In this document: positions 1-11,396 of the stretch, in pieces
Layout of the letters: each line of letters starts with the position of its first letter
Position numbering within the stretch: the stretch's first letter is position 1
NCBI GenBank assembly: GCA_030374765.1
Contig: JARGXX010000121.1
Location: forward strand, 248,001 to 312,000
Reading direction: 5' to 3'
Length of the DNA: 64,000 bases
Source of the DNA: Agarophyton chilense
Lineage: Eukaryota; Rhodophyta; Florideophyceae; Gracilariales; Gracilariaceae
Program-made: the position numbers and the translations under genes
Notes under the pieces: generated by a model
Databases searched by the model: none
The model's input: the letters and a program-made list of their open reading frames with translations, nothing else
Told to the model about the DNA's origin: nothing

Positions 1-558
1 GATATAATTACAATTACAAGTACTAATAATTACTCAACCAGAAGGTACATTTCAACACTACACGTGGCTGACAACACCTAGATGGTAGCTCGCCCGGAGC
101 TGCATGGCCGATGATCCCTCGCATCCATCCCCTACAGGGTCAGTGTAGTATATTGACAACCACAAAGGTCAGACCTTCTGCCACTATTCGACAGACCCCC
201 TTCCTACCCGTGAGGCACGCCCCGTGTCTCCTTCCATCAAACCATAGAGTTGTAGCGAGCGACAGCGGCGCGGGCATCGGAGTGGTGTCTGTCGGCGGTT
301 GCTCACAGTGCGCGACGGGCGATCCCTTGAGGTTCAGAACTCGGAGCCCGTGTCGGTGGGGGAGGGTGCGCGACGACGGCGGCGCACGACTTGAGCGACA
401 ACCATTCAGGTAGGGACTGCCATGAGGGCGATGCAGTGTAAATAGCACGCTCGCGGACACCTTTTCGGTAGTGGCCCTGCTTGTTTGCGATTCTGCTTCT
501 GCATAGCCCACTTTTTAACCAAGTTGGTATCGCACCTTTCCCGGTTGCTCAAACTTCA
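1..558 (-). repeat. Probable 3' LTR of element A (cut by window edge)
   Basis: The right boundary is placed at the CA before a pyrimidine tract at about 559-570. That tract would be the polypurine tract of a minus-strand element. The junction resembles the better defined LTR/PPT junction of E2 near 28089. No second copy is in the window, so the length cannot be checked. Confidence 0.4.
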
Positions 559-650
559 TTTCCCTCCTAGTTTCCTGCGCGCGCCGTCCTGCCTGGTCGT
601 TCCCACGGCTCGACAACCCTTCAGGTATTGCTCGTCCTCTGCCTCAACCT

Positions 651-1148
651 ATGATGGATTCTTCGGCCGTGGTCGGTTCGCTGGCTGGAATTCGCCAGGC
701 TTGCGTCACCAACTTTCAGAGTGCTGGGCCTCTCTCCGTGGTTTCTGCATTACCGCTCCTTGAAGGTTTGCTGCCGCGCCATGCGCAATACATGAAGGCG
801 CTGAACCAACTTGGTGAGTTCCGGAATCAGTTCCGGTTGGACATGTACCAACTGGACACCCGTCATGTTGCTAATCTGGCAAGTGGCTCTGCTGCTGCGC
901 CATCTGATCCTTTGACGGATCCCCTTCTAGATGCTAACTTGAACCCTGCGGTTTTGCAACCTGCTCCGGCGGTTCCTTTCGTTCATCCTCTTTTGGTTTC
1001 GACTCCTCTCCCCACTAGCGGGGCTACCGCTCCTTTGCTACATCCTAGGTCGATGGATCCTAGCATTTCTGCAAGTTTTCCTCCGTGGGTAGTCAATAAC
1101 ACGGGTCCTCCTGATTCCACTGCTCCTAAACCGACAGGTCCTTCTTAA
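651..1148 (+). CDS. Antisense open frame between pol and 3' LTR of element A, unknown function
   Basis: This 165-residue open frame runs opposite to gag-pol of element A and lies between the integrase tail and the probable 3' LTR. That is the same slot as the antisense frames of E1, E2 and E3. The first half is mixed helical-looking sequence; the second half is rich in proline, alanine, serine and leucine. I see no signal peptide, membrane segment or known motif, and no clear sequence similarity to the other antisense proteins. It may be a diverged or unrelated accessory frame, or chance. The position is the main reason to list it. Confidence 0.35.
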   Translation: MMDSSAVVGSLAGIRQACVTNFQSAGPLSVVSALPLLEGLLPRHAQYMKALNQLGEFRNQFRLDMYQLDTRHVANLASGSAAAPSDPLTDPLLDANLNPAVLQPAPAVPFVHPLLVSTPLPTSGATAPLLHPRSMDPSISASFPPWVVNNTGPPDSTAPKPTGPS

Positions 1149-1308
1149 AGTGAAATGTTGTCTCTTCTTGTCTCCTCTACTGTTACATTTGGTTGTTCTT
1201 TGGTGTCCTCCCTTGTAGGTAATCTGACACGCATATGCGTCCACCTTCAGCGGAAAACGACGTCTTTCCTCCCCCTTCCTTAGGCCTGAGTACCACGAAG
1301 GTCTAAGG

Positions 1309-4300
1309 TTAGCCGTCTGCAGGCATCTGCTCCTTGCGACGGTTCCAATACCTGATACGGAAGTGTGGGGGTATTGCGGCTGGGGGTTCGAGAGTGTCAC
1401 CTTCTGGGCCCCAGCCGTACCACCTGACGGTGTACTTCAAACCATTGTAGGTTTGCGTGTGGCCCACAAAACGTTCAACGGGAAATTCCTCTGAGGTTTG
1501 GTCCTGATCTTTCGGGGGAACGCTACCTCGAGGGTTCATGTGTTCCGAGTTGGGAGCTTCGTTTGTGGAAGCCGGGTCGGGAGCTCCGACTGTTACCGTG
1601 TGATGTTCCATTTCCATCCCTGTTAGAGGGTTGTGATCCGGATCATCCCGTTGTAGTTCATCATTCACCTCAATTGGGGTGGGGTCCTCCGAGGGTCCAG
1701 TGCGCAGAGCTACCGCTCTGGGCTCTCGGGCTGAGGTGTCCGCCCCCATGCGATGTTGAACCGTTTCAGGTGCTACCGTAATACGGTCAATTGATATCGT
1801 ATTCGGTATTCCATCTTGTTCAATCGTAACGGTGTGGTCTGATGCGTTCAATACCTTATAAGGTCCCACCGATTTGGGTAGAAGCTTCGAATTGATATCT
1901 CTGTCAATAGCTTCATCGTCCGCTTCATCACCCGGTCGTGTTCTTTTACCTGAAGGTGGGTTGTGTATGTAGACATATTTTCCCGAAGATACGGAGACCA
2001 GTTTGGTTACCCTACAGTCGTAGTCGGCCTTGTACCGCTTCTGGGCTGCAGTGAGGCGGCTTTCTGCATGTTTGAGAGCCCTCCTCAACCTCACAAGGGT
2101 ATTCCGCTTGACCTGGGCAGGGGTCAGTGCGCCAGCTGCAGTGCTGGTGGTATGATCTCCCTGAACTACAATACCTGGGGGGTGTCGCGAAAGATCCAAG
2201 TCAAAGGGAGTGGTCTGCGTTAACCGGTGTACCTGAAGGTTATAGGAGTAGGTGAGCGGTTGCACCAGCTCATCCCACCCAGTTTGGTGCTCTTCCGTAT
2301 AGTGTCTTAGCCTTGATACCAATGTGTGGTTAAAGCGCTCGACCTGTCCGTTCGTCTGCGGGTGGTAGGCAGTAGTGAATTAGTGCTTGATACCCAAGAG
2401 GTTACAGACTGCTTCGAAGAACTTCAATACCAGGTTTGAACTATTAACTGTAAGTAGGTACAGTGGTGCACCATACGAATAGACCCAATTGTTGAGGAAC
2501 GCGATCGCCAGCGTTGTTAACTTCGTCTCCTTTAAACGTATCGCTCTCGTGAGCTTCGAGAAGCTTTCGGTGATCACTATGTGCTGATACCCATTCTTGG
2601 TTTTGGGAAGTGGTCCTAGAAGGTCTATCGCAACAAACTCCGGTGGACTCGCTGCTGGAAACAGCTTGAGGTACTTTCGATGCTTTTGAATACCACCGCG
2701 GGTACGAACACAAGATTCGCATTGACCTACAAAGGTATAGACATCATGGGCCATATGAGGCCAATAGAACTGTTGCCTCAAGGTGTAATACATACTGATG
2801 GCACCAGGGTGTCCTGATAGTCGCGGGTTGTGCGCGAGATACAAGACTCTCTGGCGCAGTGCCTTCGGAACCATCTTTTGAAGGCTACTATCCAAGGTTG
2901 ACCTTCTCACGATGTACCCATTGTGGTCCACATCGAACGGTGATCCTTTGAAACCAATTTGGTCAACCAGGGTTCTGCAGTACGCATCCTGGGCCTGTTC
3001 TCGTAGAAATTCCTCTCGGGTTACGGGCATGACGTTCGTTTCCTCTAGGGTCAGTATCTGCGTTGCCATGTCTGTGTTCCGCAAAGCACCTTCTTCAGGT
3101 AAGTCCAAACATCCTTCTAGGTGTTCGCCGGTACCATTTTGATTTGATGACACCAAAAAGCAAGGGATATCATCTTCCACTGGTTCTGTCTCTAACCCTG
3201 AGGTGTTTAAGCCTGACATATCTTCAGCTATGTTGTGCTTGATTCCTGGACGGTACTGTACGTCATATTCAAACTCCGACAGTCTCAACCTCCAACGGAA
3301 AAGTCTACCAGACGCATCTGCGAGTCCGAGGATCCACCTTAGGGCGTCGTGGTCCGTGCACAACGTAAAGCGCTCACCATAAAGGTAGGGACGGAGCATC
3401 AACATGCTCCACACTACTGCTAGACATTCCTTCTCGGTTACTGTTTAGTTCTGCTCCGCCTTATTCATAACGCGGGTCCCGTATCCTATAAGTAATTTTT
3501 CTCCGTTGTGGTGCTCCTGCATGAGACAACAACCAATTTGGGCATGGGATGCATCTGTATCCAGCGTGTATGGTAGACCTGTTTTCGGTAACGCTAAGAT
3601 TGGCGGCGACAACAGCGCTCGTTTCAATTCCTCAAAGGTATCCATTTCGTCGTTCGATAGATTCTCAAACCGTTCAGGTTCACCTTTCTGGAGCTTCTTG
3701 TTGAGGGGAGCCGCTATTTTCGCGAATCCCTTCACGAAGCGACGATAGACGTTACAGAAACCTATAAAGGATCGTACGTCTGTCTGGGATCGTGGCAACT
3801 TGACCTCCTGTACGGCTCTAATGTTGCTCGGCGCAACATCTAGGGTACCAGGGTCTATGATGTGTCCCAGGTATTCAACCGTCCTGGTAAAGAAGACGCA
3901 TTTGCGTAGCTTCAGCGTCACCCCCCCCTCAGCTAGGAGGTTTAGTACGATGCGTACCTGTGCAAAGTGCTCTTCTACCTATCTGGAATAGATGATTATA
4001 TCATCGATGTATACAAAGGCGGTTGTCCATTTAACCTTCGAAAGAAAGATGTCCAGCGCCCTTTGAAAGGTGGTTGGAGCATTGCGTAACCCGAAAGGCA
4101 TCCGCGTGAAGCGAAACAAACCTGCCTGGCCCGTGGAGGTCGTTTTGTCTCGATCTTTCTCATCTACGGGTACCTGCTAATAACCACAATTGGCATCCAA
4201 CGTGGTAAATATCTGCGCATCTCTCAAGGAGTCCATGCACTCATCCATTCTAGGTATCGGGTACGAATCCCTGATTCTCACGCTATTGAGCCTCCTGTAG

Positions 4301-5480
4301 TCCACAAAAAACCTCATACGGTTATCCCCTTTCTTCTGATCCAGAACAACTGGACTAGCCCAGTCTGAGTTGGCTGGTTCAATTACACCTTTTTGGAGCA
4401 TTCGCTCCACTTCCTTGAGTTCTACTTCTCTCGCATTAGAACTTGCACGGTATGGTTGCTGATGAATCGGCTTCGAGTTAGGAAGAAGCTCGACGCGATG
4501 CTGTGTGGCCTTAATTTGGCCCAGATGGCCTGACCACATGGTTTCAAACTCCTCTACAAGGTCGAGAATACGGCCTCGCAGTTCTCCGTTATCTTCACCG
4601 ATCTGGACTGTATGTTTCCATTGCCTCTCAGGGTCAGGTTCCTCTTCTTTGTCTACCGATGCCTTATCGGTTATCTTTGATTCCAAGTTGGTATTTATCG
4701 ATACCTTTGTGGTTGTGGACGCATTTGCGCACCCCCCTTCCTTATCGAAGGCGACCTCGCCAAGATCAGTTTGAGCTACGGTGAAGACCCCTTGTGGTTC
4801 CGGTAGTGCGATGCCAACATTGGTTTTTTTCGGCAACTTCACGTCATTACTGCTGAAGTTGCTGAGACACACCTTAAAGGGTTGATTTGGGATGTTGTCG
4901 ACAACCCCGTCGGCCATCAAGGTGAGGTGTCGATGTGCTAACCTCTGATGGTTTTGTAGTATGACCAGCCCGGGGGTCGCACACGACACCGGTACCAATA
5001 TTTGGTGCATTGGCAGGATAACAACCTGTTTGGTAATGCGCACTTTGTTGGAGACCGTTTCGGTGGATATCGTCTTCTTCGGTTTGACGAACCATCCCCG
5101 TTTGGTTTCCGTATTACCTAATATGGCAATTCGTTCCCCGTGACGTAGGGCGACGGTATGGGAACCAGGAAAGATTGCTTTGACATGTCCGTCAATGAAG
5201 TTCGTACCTAGTAGGCAGTCTGTTGGTAACCGGTCGACCACAAAGAATTTCATTCTTACCTTGAGGTGTCCGAGCTGCACGACAGTGGTGAGCATACCTC
5301 TAAGGTTTCATGGGCGATCATTTGCATCCACCAGCGGATTGTTGTCGGGAGGTCGGCTCAGGTTCCGAAGTACCGCCTCAGGTATGACGCGGGAGTTCAG
5401 AACGTTTGGACCGGCCCCCGTATCCAACACGCAGGTGACCGGAACCGCAAGGCGATCGGAGAATCACATTGAAGCACGTA
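1309..5480 (-). pseudogene. pol region of element A (PR, RT, RNase H, INT, chromodomain)
   Basis: This is the broken polyprotein region of a Ty3/gypsy element. The protease core DTGAGPN lies near 5.42 kb. The RT region follows at 4.9-3.9 kb (ASPVVL and DYRRLN-type motifs). RNase H at 3.9-3.2 kb has DTDASHAQ and a TDHDALRW motif. The integrase HHCC finger and core start are at 2.9-2.4 kb, and the integrase tail at 2.3-1.3 kb includes a GPYKVL-type SH3-like segment. The last 50 residues show RWYGWGPEGDTLEP, a chromodomain pattern. This supports a chromovirus-like lineage. It is a fossil with several breaks. Confidence 0.85.
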
Positions 5481-5594
5481 CTTTATAGTTATTGTACTTC
5501 ATATGACAAACCGGAACTGGTTGTGACGTTTTCTTTTCCACCTTCAAGGTTCTGCGTATCGATTGGCCTTCCACTTGCAGGTTGGGTTCGGCCA

Positions 5595-5890
5595 TTACGC
5601 TAACCATTCGGTGTTTTCCTCCTGTACGGGAGGGGTTGAGTCCAAGTTTAATGTTTGCTCGATGGTATTGATCTGTACCTGTGTACGGGGTTGGAACCTA
5701 TTTGGTGCTTGCGTTGAAGACCCATAGAGGCGTTCGTGATTCTGCATGCAAGCCTGAATCAACTGGTCTCTCCTCCCTGGAGGTAGGATAGTGCAATTTT
5801 TTGCCAAATAGTCTATCGCGAGACAGAACCAGCAAAGAAGGCCTCCAGTTTGGGGGTCCTGCGTTACAATTGGGGGGGGCTCGAAACATG
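5595..5890 (-). pseudogene. gag tail of element A (zinc-knuckle remnant)
   Basis: This short stretch, upstream of protease in the element's direction, encodes a CWFC...NC knuckle-like segment followed by a polar tail with PGRRDQL. Gag zinc knuckles normally sit just before protease, which is the position seen here. The rest of gag for this copy is not present. Confidence 0.55.
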
Positions 5891-5894
5891 GTTA

Positions 5895-7985
5895 GTAGGA
5901 GCAGTGGCGTAGGATGTGGGTGGAGAGTTATGGGAGCTCGCTCCCTGCATCCTATGCGAGCTCACCGCACTTGGCGGCGATTGTACCGAGTGTGGTGTAC
6001 GCGTTGACGACCATTTTCCTACCATCGAAGGTTTCGAGAACCGCCCCTGGATCGCTACCAAGTTGATGGCGGTCCGTGTAGGTACTTTACGGTGCGAGCT
6101 ACCCTCTGAGGTTCTGATATCTTCAATTTCCAAGACCGACCTTTTCGTTTTATCCTTCGAGGTTGGAGGCACGGCTGGTCTTTTTCCCATCCTCGAGTTC
6201 TTTGCTGTTCTTCGGTGGCCGGTCCAGGTAAAAAAGTTCTCCTTTTCCACAGGTCTGTGTTTTCCGAACGGCCTTGTCGAAATTGACCTTGTAACGGCTT
6301 TGGTATTTGGGCAGTACAGTTCTAGCCGATTGGATATTGCGGTCGTCACGTCTTCGCTAGTAGTGCTTCGCCTGGGTAGGAGTCATCCCTTCGGCTATGT
6401 TCTGGGGTATGATAGACTCCTAAAGGTCAACAGCTTTCGGCGGTGGCAATCTCGTTAGCGTCAAATTGAAAGGTGGTGTCCCCGTGGAAGCATGCAGTTG
6501 CGTGTTGTAGGCATAAACCAGTGGCTCAACGTAGTCGTCCCAGTCCAATTAGTGATCCGATACGTAGTGTGCCAATCGGTCCAGAATGATGCGGTTGAAG
6601 CGTTCGGCTTGGTCATTGGTTTGCGGGCGGTACGCCGTGGAGGTCACATGTTTGATACCTATGGTCGCACAAATGTGTGAGAAGAATTTGTATACAAACT
6701 GGCTACCGTTATCCGTAAGGAGGTAGATGGGCATTCCATATAGATATACAAAGTGGAACAAGAAGGCCGTGGCGACATCCGTGGCTGTTGTCTTCCTTGT
6801 GGGTAGGGCTCGTGTAAGCTTGGTAAACCTATCTGTTATAACCAAGACAAACTGCTTCCCATGGGACGACTCAGGCAGAGGTCAAAGTACATCCATTGCC
6901 CTACATTCCATCAGACCTGCGGCCGGGAAGAGTTTCAATTCAACCTGATGGTTGGCGCGAGGCCCTCGGACTTGTGCGCACAATGTACAGTTACATACGG
7001 TTTTCCATAGGTCCTGCGTCATTAGTAGCCAGTAGAAGAACTTCCTTAGGGTCTAGTACATTCGTCGGTCGCCAGGGTGACCAGCCAAGCGAGGAAAATG
7101 GGCGAAATATCGGAATCGCGCCCATAGCGAACTTGGTACTACCCGGTGGAGTGCGCGAACCAGTGGTGAGCGGCGAAACAGTAGCCCAAAACGTTCTTAG
7201 TCGAATATGCATTCATGGGTCCGTACCAATTCAGCTGTTTCCATGCATTACTCGTCTTCAACCTGCGCCTGTAGGAGTTTCTCAATATATATAGGGAGGA
7301 GCTCTTTTTCCTCCAAGGCTATCGCGTTAACCTGAGGTGGTATCGAATTGGTCGGTACTGTCTCCCAGTCCAATAGGTATACTTCGTTCTCTTTCACCTC
7401 GGGATCCTCCGATTGCACCTTTCCCATATGTTCATCTGTTTCTGTATAGCCCTGAGGTCCATCATCTTTAAAGGGGGTAGGAATTAGGTCGCCCAATGGA
7501 GTTTCATCACTTCCGTCGCTAATGAATCGCGACAGGGAATGTGCTGCCTGGTGCTTGATGCCTGGCTTATAGGTTATCTCGTAGTTATATTCTGAAAGCC
7601 TAAGGCGCAATAAAGCGAGGCGACTGGATGCATCGGTCATATTGAGTAACCAGCGGAGTGAATCTTGGTCTGTCTTAATGGCCTAGATAAATGCCCTTAA
7701 TGTATCGATCGATAAAGAAGGTCCTCAGGATTGCCTCAGCGCCCAAGTTAGGACATAAAAAAAACCACGTCCCGACTTTTAATCGTCTTAGTTATAGGTA
7801 AAGTGGTACTTTTCCTTTGATGTCCATTGGTCCACTTGATGCATCGGTAATCCTGGGGGTCTCCCTTGCATGAACAAAATCTTGCCCATTAATGGGTAGT
7901 AGCATAGAATGGACCAAATTGGAACCAAGGCCTGTGTCTGACACGGCTGTGATCAATCGAGAGTTGTTGGAACGAATTCCCACGG
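5895..7985 (-). pseudogene. pol remnant of element B
   Basis: Three pol parts are readable. Near 7.9 kb is a protease-like SDTGLGSN core. At 7.25-7.64 kb is an RNase H tail (RLRLSEYNYEITYKPGIKH), followed by the linker. At 6.55-6.85 kb is an integrase core with DRFTKLTRALP, LLTDNGSQFV and RPQTNDQAERFNR, which are the D and E catalytic surroundings of retroviral-type integrases. The integrase tail runs to about 5.9 kb. It is broken at many points. Confidence 0.75.
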
Positions 7986-8053
7986 TTAGTCGAACTTTTT
8001 ATTTCTCTTTCCTGAGGATACAGACAGGGTCGTTACTGTGTTCCAAATCTGTA

Positions 8054-9810
8054 TCATCCTGAGTGGACGATATTGAGTGGTTTGTAGTGAAAGTTGAAGA
8101 GCTCCTTGGCTCCTGAACGTCCAATTAGTTGAGTCAGGGGCTGAGAGAGGGAGTATTTGCCTTGCGTCGACCCTCTACGAGTTTCCCGATGGAGTTTCCA
8201 TTTCTTCCTGAGGATAAGATTCCGCTTCGGGTTTTTCCGTAGGGTTAACAATGACGTGGACCTGTGGGGATTTGATCGGAGTATACGGAGGCGTGGCATA
8301 GCGTGAGCTTTCAGAGATTCCTGTGGCTCGTTGCTTTGCCCTTTCAACATCCCTTCGGATCGGCGCACCCGAAAATTCTCTTCCCTTAAGGCTAGGAGAT
8401 TTTTGAGTGCGCCCTCAGGCAGACACCTCTTGCAGTCAAAAGGTTGGACCATTAAAAGGCAGAAGAAGCAAGCCCATGGGGATCGAACAAAAACGTCTTT
8501 GCGGCCCAGAAAGGCCGAATACTTGTGTGTGGGTGGTCTAGTGGTCGCTGTAGTTCCATTGGAGGTATTCGATGGGGGCCCGCACGGAGGAGCACTGAAA
8601 TTAACCGTGGGGACATCTCCCGAGTCGGCAAATTGGAGTGATGAATTCATATCCGATTCGTTTGAGAGAACCAAATGTGCTTGGTTGGGTTTACGCAATG
8701 GAGTTGCGTGTACTCTGGATATGTCAGCATTTCGCTTAGAAGTCCTGTAGTTTTTTCCATAACCTCGAACGTAGGTGACAAGCCTTCGGAAGGATTATTG
8801 TGGGTTTTTGGTGTGGTAGTTGCAGATATGTGTCCGAATGGCAGGGATTAATCCCGTGATGATGTGACTTTTAAGCCGTCCTTCAGAGAATACAATTCCA
8901 CATCGATAAGCCTTATTCCAAAGGTCGTTTGCGAAAGCCGGTTCGGTCATGTTGGCGCTCTGCCTAAAAGATAATTCTTTCTGGTGGGCATCAATTATAA
9001 CGTCATCCGTGGCGTTAGTTTCCAAGAGGTAATGAACCAACTGAGGGTATGACCCGAAGAGCTCACGATCTTGAGCATCCAGGATGTCAGTTGTGCCAGA
9101 TATCTTCGAAAACACTCGGTCACGCGCCTGTCCTGTAAGGAAGATTTCGAAAAGGTACAGAGCGGCGCCCTCGTAGACAGCGTTTTGATCGCAAGCCGTA
9201 CGGAAGAAAAAAAGAAGTCTAAAGACAGAAATGGGATCGGAATCCGAGAATTTGTCCGTAATGCTTAGTTGCATCCGTTTGGCCCATTTGGCGCTTCTGC
9301 GAGCCACCGAACCAGAATATTTCGGAGACCTGTCGTCCCATCGCTCATTCCTGTAGTCTAAAACCTTCAGGAAAAGTTCGTTAGTTGTTGTAAGTGGTTT
9401 GAGGCCTTGAACGACAGCCTCATCGACTTCCGAGTAGGTCACTTTGCTTGAGTCCGAATCGGAATCACTCGTGATTGCATGGACTCTTCTTTTACTATTT
9501 CTGTTCTTCTTTCTCCTGAGGCTACTTCTTTCATTTCCAGCGTAATGGGGACTTAAAAGATCGATATCTCTATCAGATCAGATGGAGCCCTGAGGTCGCA
9601 GTACCTCGTATTGTATTTTTGGTCAAGCAATCTGTCTCTCTTCTAGACGCGGAGCTTCTCTTCTGCTTTTAGATTGTCTTTCTATTGGATTTTCCCGATA
9701 GTGGTACCGGCGAGGGGCAGGTAGTACCGCCACTCCTGGGAATTCGGGAGGGGGTTGCCATATGGAAACCGGATGTTGGAATTGTGGAGTGGTCGTAGGT
9801 ACCACATTGC
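8054..9810 (-). pseudogene. gag region of element B
   Basis: The best-preserved part (8795-9442) reads as a helical gag capsid-like domain (YLFEIFLTGQARDRVF, YPQLVHYLL, EPAFANDLWNKAYRCGI). It is comparable to the capsid segment of E1-E3 gag (EAVQYLLRSYAT, SVRLNKAFHR). Toward 8.4 kb a WACFFC...CKRC stretch looks like the knuckle. The upstream end (9.6-9.8 kb) is a proline/arginine-rich leader. It is broken. Confidence 0.6.
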
Positions 9811-10412
9811 CTGACTGGCTGGTGACTGCCTCTTGAAAGGCCTATAGGAGGAATTCTATGAGTAACTCAGAATCCATTACCTTAGGGACTGCTCGCGTAA
9901 TGAGGTAATCCGTATAGTCTGCGATCTCCGTAGCGAGTCGCATGTCCACTATGGAATCCCCATGGGCTGAGCAGAGCTCACGGAGACGGGCCCAGAGAAG
10001 GTTGGCAAGCCCTGCGGGAATGTTCTATCTAATTTCTCCGGTCTTACGAAGCTCTCCCTGGGGTTTCCCTGGCCTAGGATTGGTCCTGACGAGGCGTTCT
10101 CATAATCGGGCTGCCACCGTGGGTTCCTTGCGAATACTTTCAGGGTGGTGCAGCGGTGTCAGTACTCCTTGCGGCTGGCTTCTCGTGCTTTTGCGTTTGC
10201 TAATGGTATCCACCTGAGGTTCAGGCGACATCGTCGGCGTTCGGTCGCAACTTGTTCTGCCCTAGGAGACCTATAGCCTCGTCAGTTGGGTGTGTTTCCT
10301 GTATTTATGATGGCAGTTGCTTCTATACTTCTGGTCCTTTGGGAAATTAATCCAAAGGCTAGAATCCGTATAATTCTTCTTTCCAGTGGTCAGCTGAATT
10401 ATTCCTAGGCGA
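9811..10412 (-). other. 5' leader of element B, no gene seen
   Basis: This is untranslated leader sequence between the gag start and the primer binding site of B. I see nothing else in it. Confidence 0.45.
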
Positions 10413-10430
10413 TTCTAAGTCGGGAGAACA
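10413..10430 (-). promoter_or_regulatory. Primer binding site of element B
   Basis: Read on the minus strand it matches the 18-nt site TGGTCTCCCGACTTAGAA of E2 and E3 with one difference. It lies 3 nt from the LTR edge. Confidence 0.7.
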
Positions 10431-10433
10431 AAA

Positions 10434-10467
10434 TGTAACGCAATGACTGATTGGTCAGCGTACTGGT
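10434..10467 (-). repeat. 5' LTR fragment of element B (inner end)
   Basis: The LTR edge TGTAACG follows the primer binding site. The fragment ends where E1 inserted; its last five bases CTGGT are the E1 target duplication. Confidence 0.6.
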
Positions 10468-11182
10468 TGTAGTATTCTACTATGTCGGGGAATCCGATAG
10501 GTTGGTTTTTCGCGAAGTCGCGGTTGGAACTCATGATTGAGTGTTATCATCGGCATTGTGATATGAAACGGCATCCCGCATAGGATGCCTAGAGGCAGAA
10601 TGTCTTAGTGGAATACGTGGCGTCATGGGTCGAGTGGCTTACCACGGCGCGCGCATAGTTGCGACCCTTCTAGGGGAATGCCATATTGGCAACGGAGCAT
10701 GTAGTGGCGATCCACGTGGAAGGCTTTACTACCCTTTGTAGCTAGACGTCCATTAGGGACCATACCCTTACAGTGGTTTGGCTAAGTGGCTGCCCACTGG
10801 GTATTATTTATATATTTATTTTGGCACTCACCCTGGTACACAGTATATACTGTACCAGAGGTGAGCGCCGACTCCAAGTAAAGGAGACAACATGGGCATC
10901 ATGACTATTCTGTTCCTCGCTTAGGATTACTCAACTGGAGATCCGGACGAGCTATAATAGATAGTCAGCCCCCAACCACTTCACGAGCCGTCTCGTACCT
11001 ACGTTCCATCAACGTTTTACAGTTGCACTGTTCACCCTCGCTGGCGAGTAGTGGCCTTACACCCCACTTCCAGCTCGCTGGTGTTGTAGCTCTACCACCC
11101 CTTTTCCTTCGCCGCAAGCGATCCATTGGCAGTCCGAACGCTGTCGCAGGTGTCTGCTCTATCCGTTAGAGCGGATACTACA
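10468..11182 (+). repeat. 5' LTR of E1
   Basis: This 715-bp repeat starts TGTAG and ends TACA. It contains a TATA-like run at about 10805-10822, followed by a 47-bp imperfect inverted repeat (10823-10869) around an alternating TATA core. The second copy is at 19497-20211. Confidence 0.95.
10823..10869. promoter_or_regulatory. 47-bp imperfect palindrome in E1 LTR
   Basis: GGC/CTCACC/CTGGTACA on the left pairs with TGTACCAG/GGTGAG/GCC on the right around CAGTATATAC. It sits just downstream of the TATA-like run. The same palindrome is at 19852-19898 in the other LTR. It could be a dimeric-factor operator or an RNA stem in the R region. Confidence 0.6.
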
Positions 11183-11184
11183 AG

Positions 11185-11202
11185 TGGTCTTCCGACTTAG
11201 AA
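11185..11202 (+). promoter_or_regulatory. Primer binding site of E1
   Basis: TGGTCTTCCGACTTAGAA lies 2 nt after the LTR. It is complementary to a tRNA 3' end finishing ...GAGACCA, and matches the E2, E3 and B sites. Confidence 0.8.
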
Positions 11203-11396
11203 CCACTGTGGTCAGCTGCACTGAACAATTCTTTCCTGGAACGTGGAATCGATTTCGATGTTTGGAAGAAGTGGAATCACTACAGTTATTGTTTATCGAT
11301 CCCCCTCCGGCAATTGCGGAATTCATCGTGGTTGAACACGTGGTCGAGAAGTCGAAGACACCATTTGGTTCGTACCTGGACTCGGGTTTGGTCTAG

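Larger units (their letters stand above)
1..5890 (-). mobile_element. Ty3/gypsy chromodomain retrotransposon A, old and broken
   Basis: This is a minus-strand LTR retrotransposon fossil. Reading from right to left it shows the tail of gag with a degenerate CCHC-like knuckle, an aspartic protease with a DTGAG core, reverse transcriptase, RNase H, integrase zinc-binding and core parts, and an integrase tail with a chromodomain. A probable 3' LTR lies at the left window edge. The gag head and the 5' LTR are not seen. The reading frame is interrupted several times (roughly five or more breaks), so it is an old copy. Its neighbour B is a second copy in the same orientation, and the junction between them near 5.89 kb has no LTR. 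Family assignment rests on the PR-RT-RH-INT order and the chromodomain. Confidence 0.85.
5895..10467 (-). mobile_element. Ty3/gypsy retrotransposon B, old and broken, its 5' LTR split by E1
   Basis: This minus-strand fossil shows gag (8.0-9.8 kb), a protease remnant (about 7.9 kb), RNase H (7.6-7.2 kb) and integrase (7.2-5.9 kb). A reverse transcriptase domain is not recognisable. The primer binding site at 10413-10430 matches those of E1-E3 with one difference. The LTR begins right after it at 10434 and is cut by E1 at 10467; sequence on the far side of E1 from 20217 should be the rest of it. The copy has many breaks. No 3' LTR is visible before element A begins. Confidence 0.75.

Noticed and set aside
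5916-6458. 180-residue plus-strand frame
   Set aside because: It is the reverse complement of the integrase tail of element B, whose motifs are on the minus strand.
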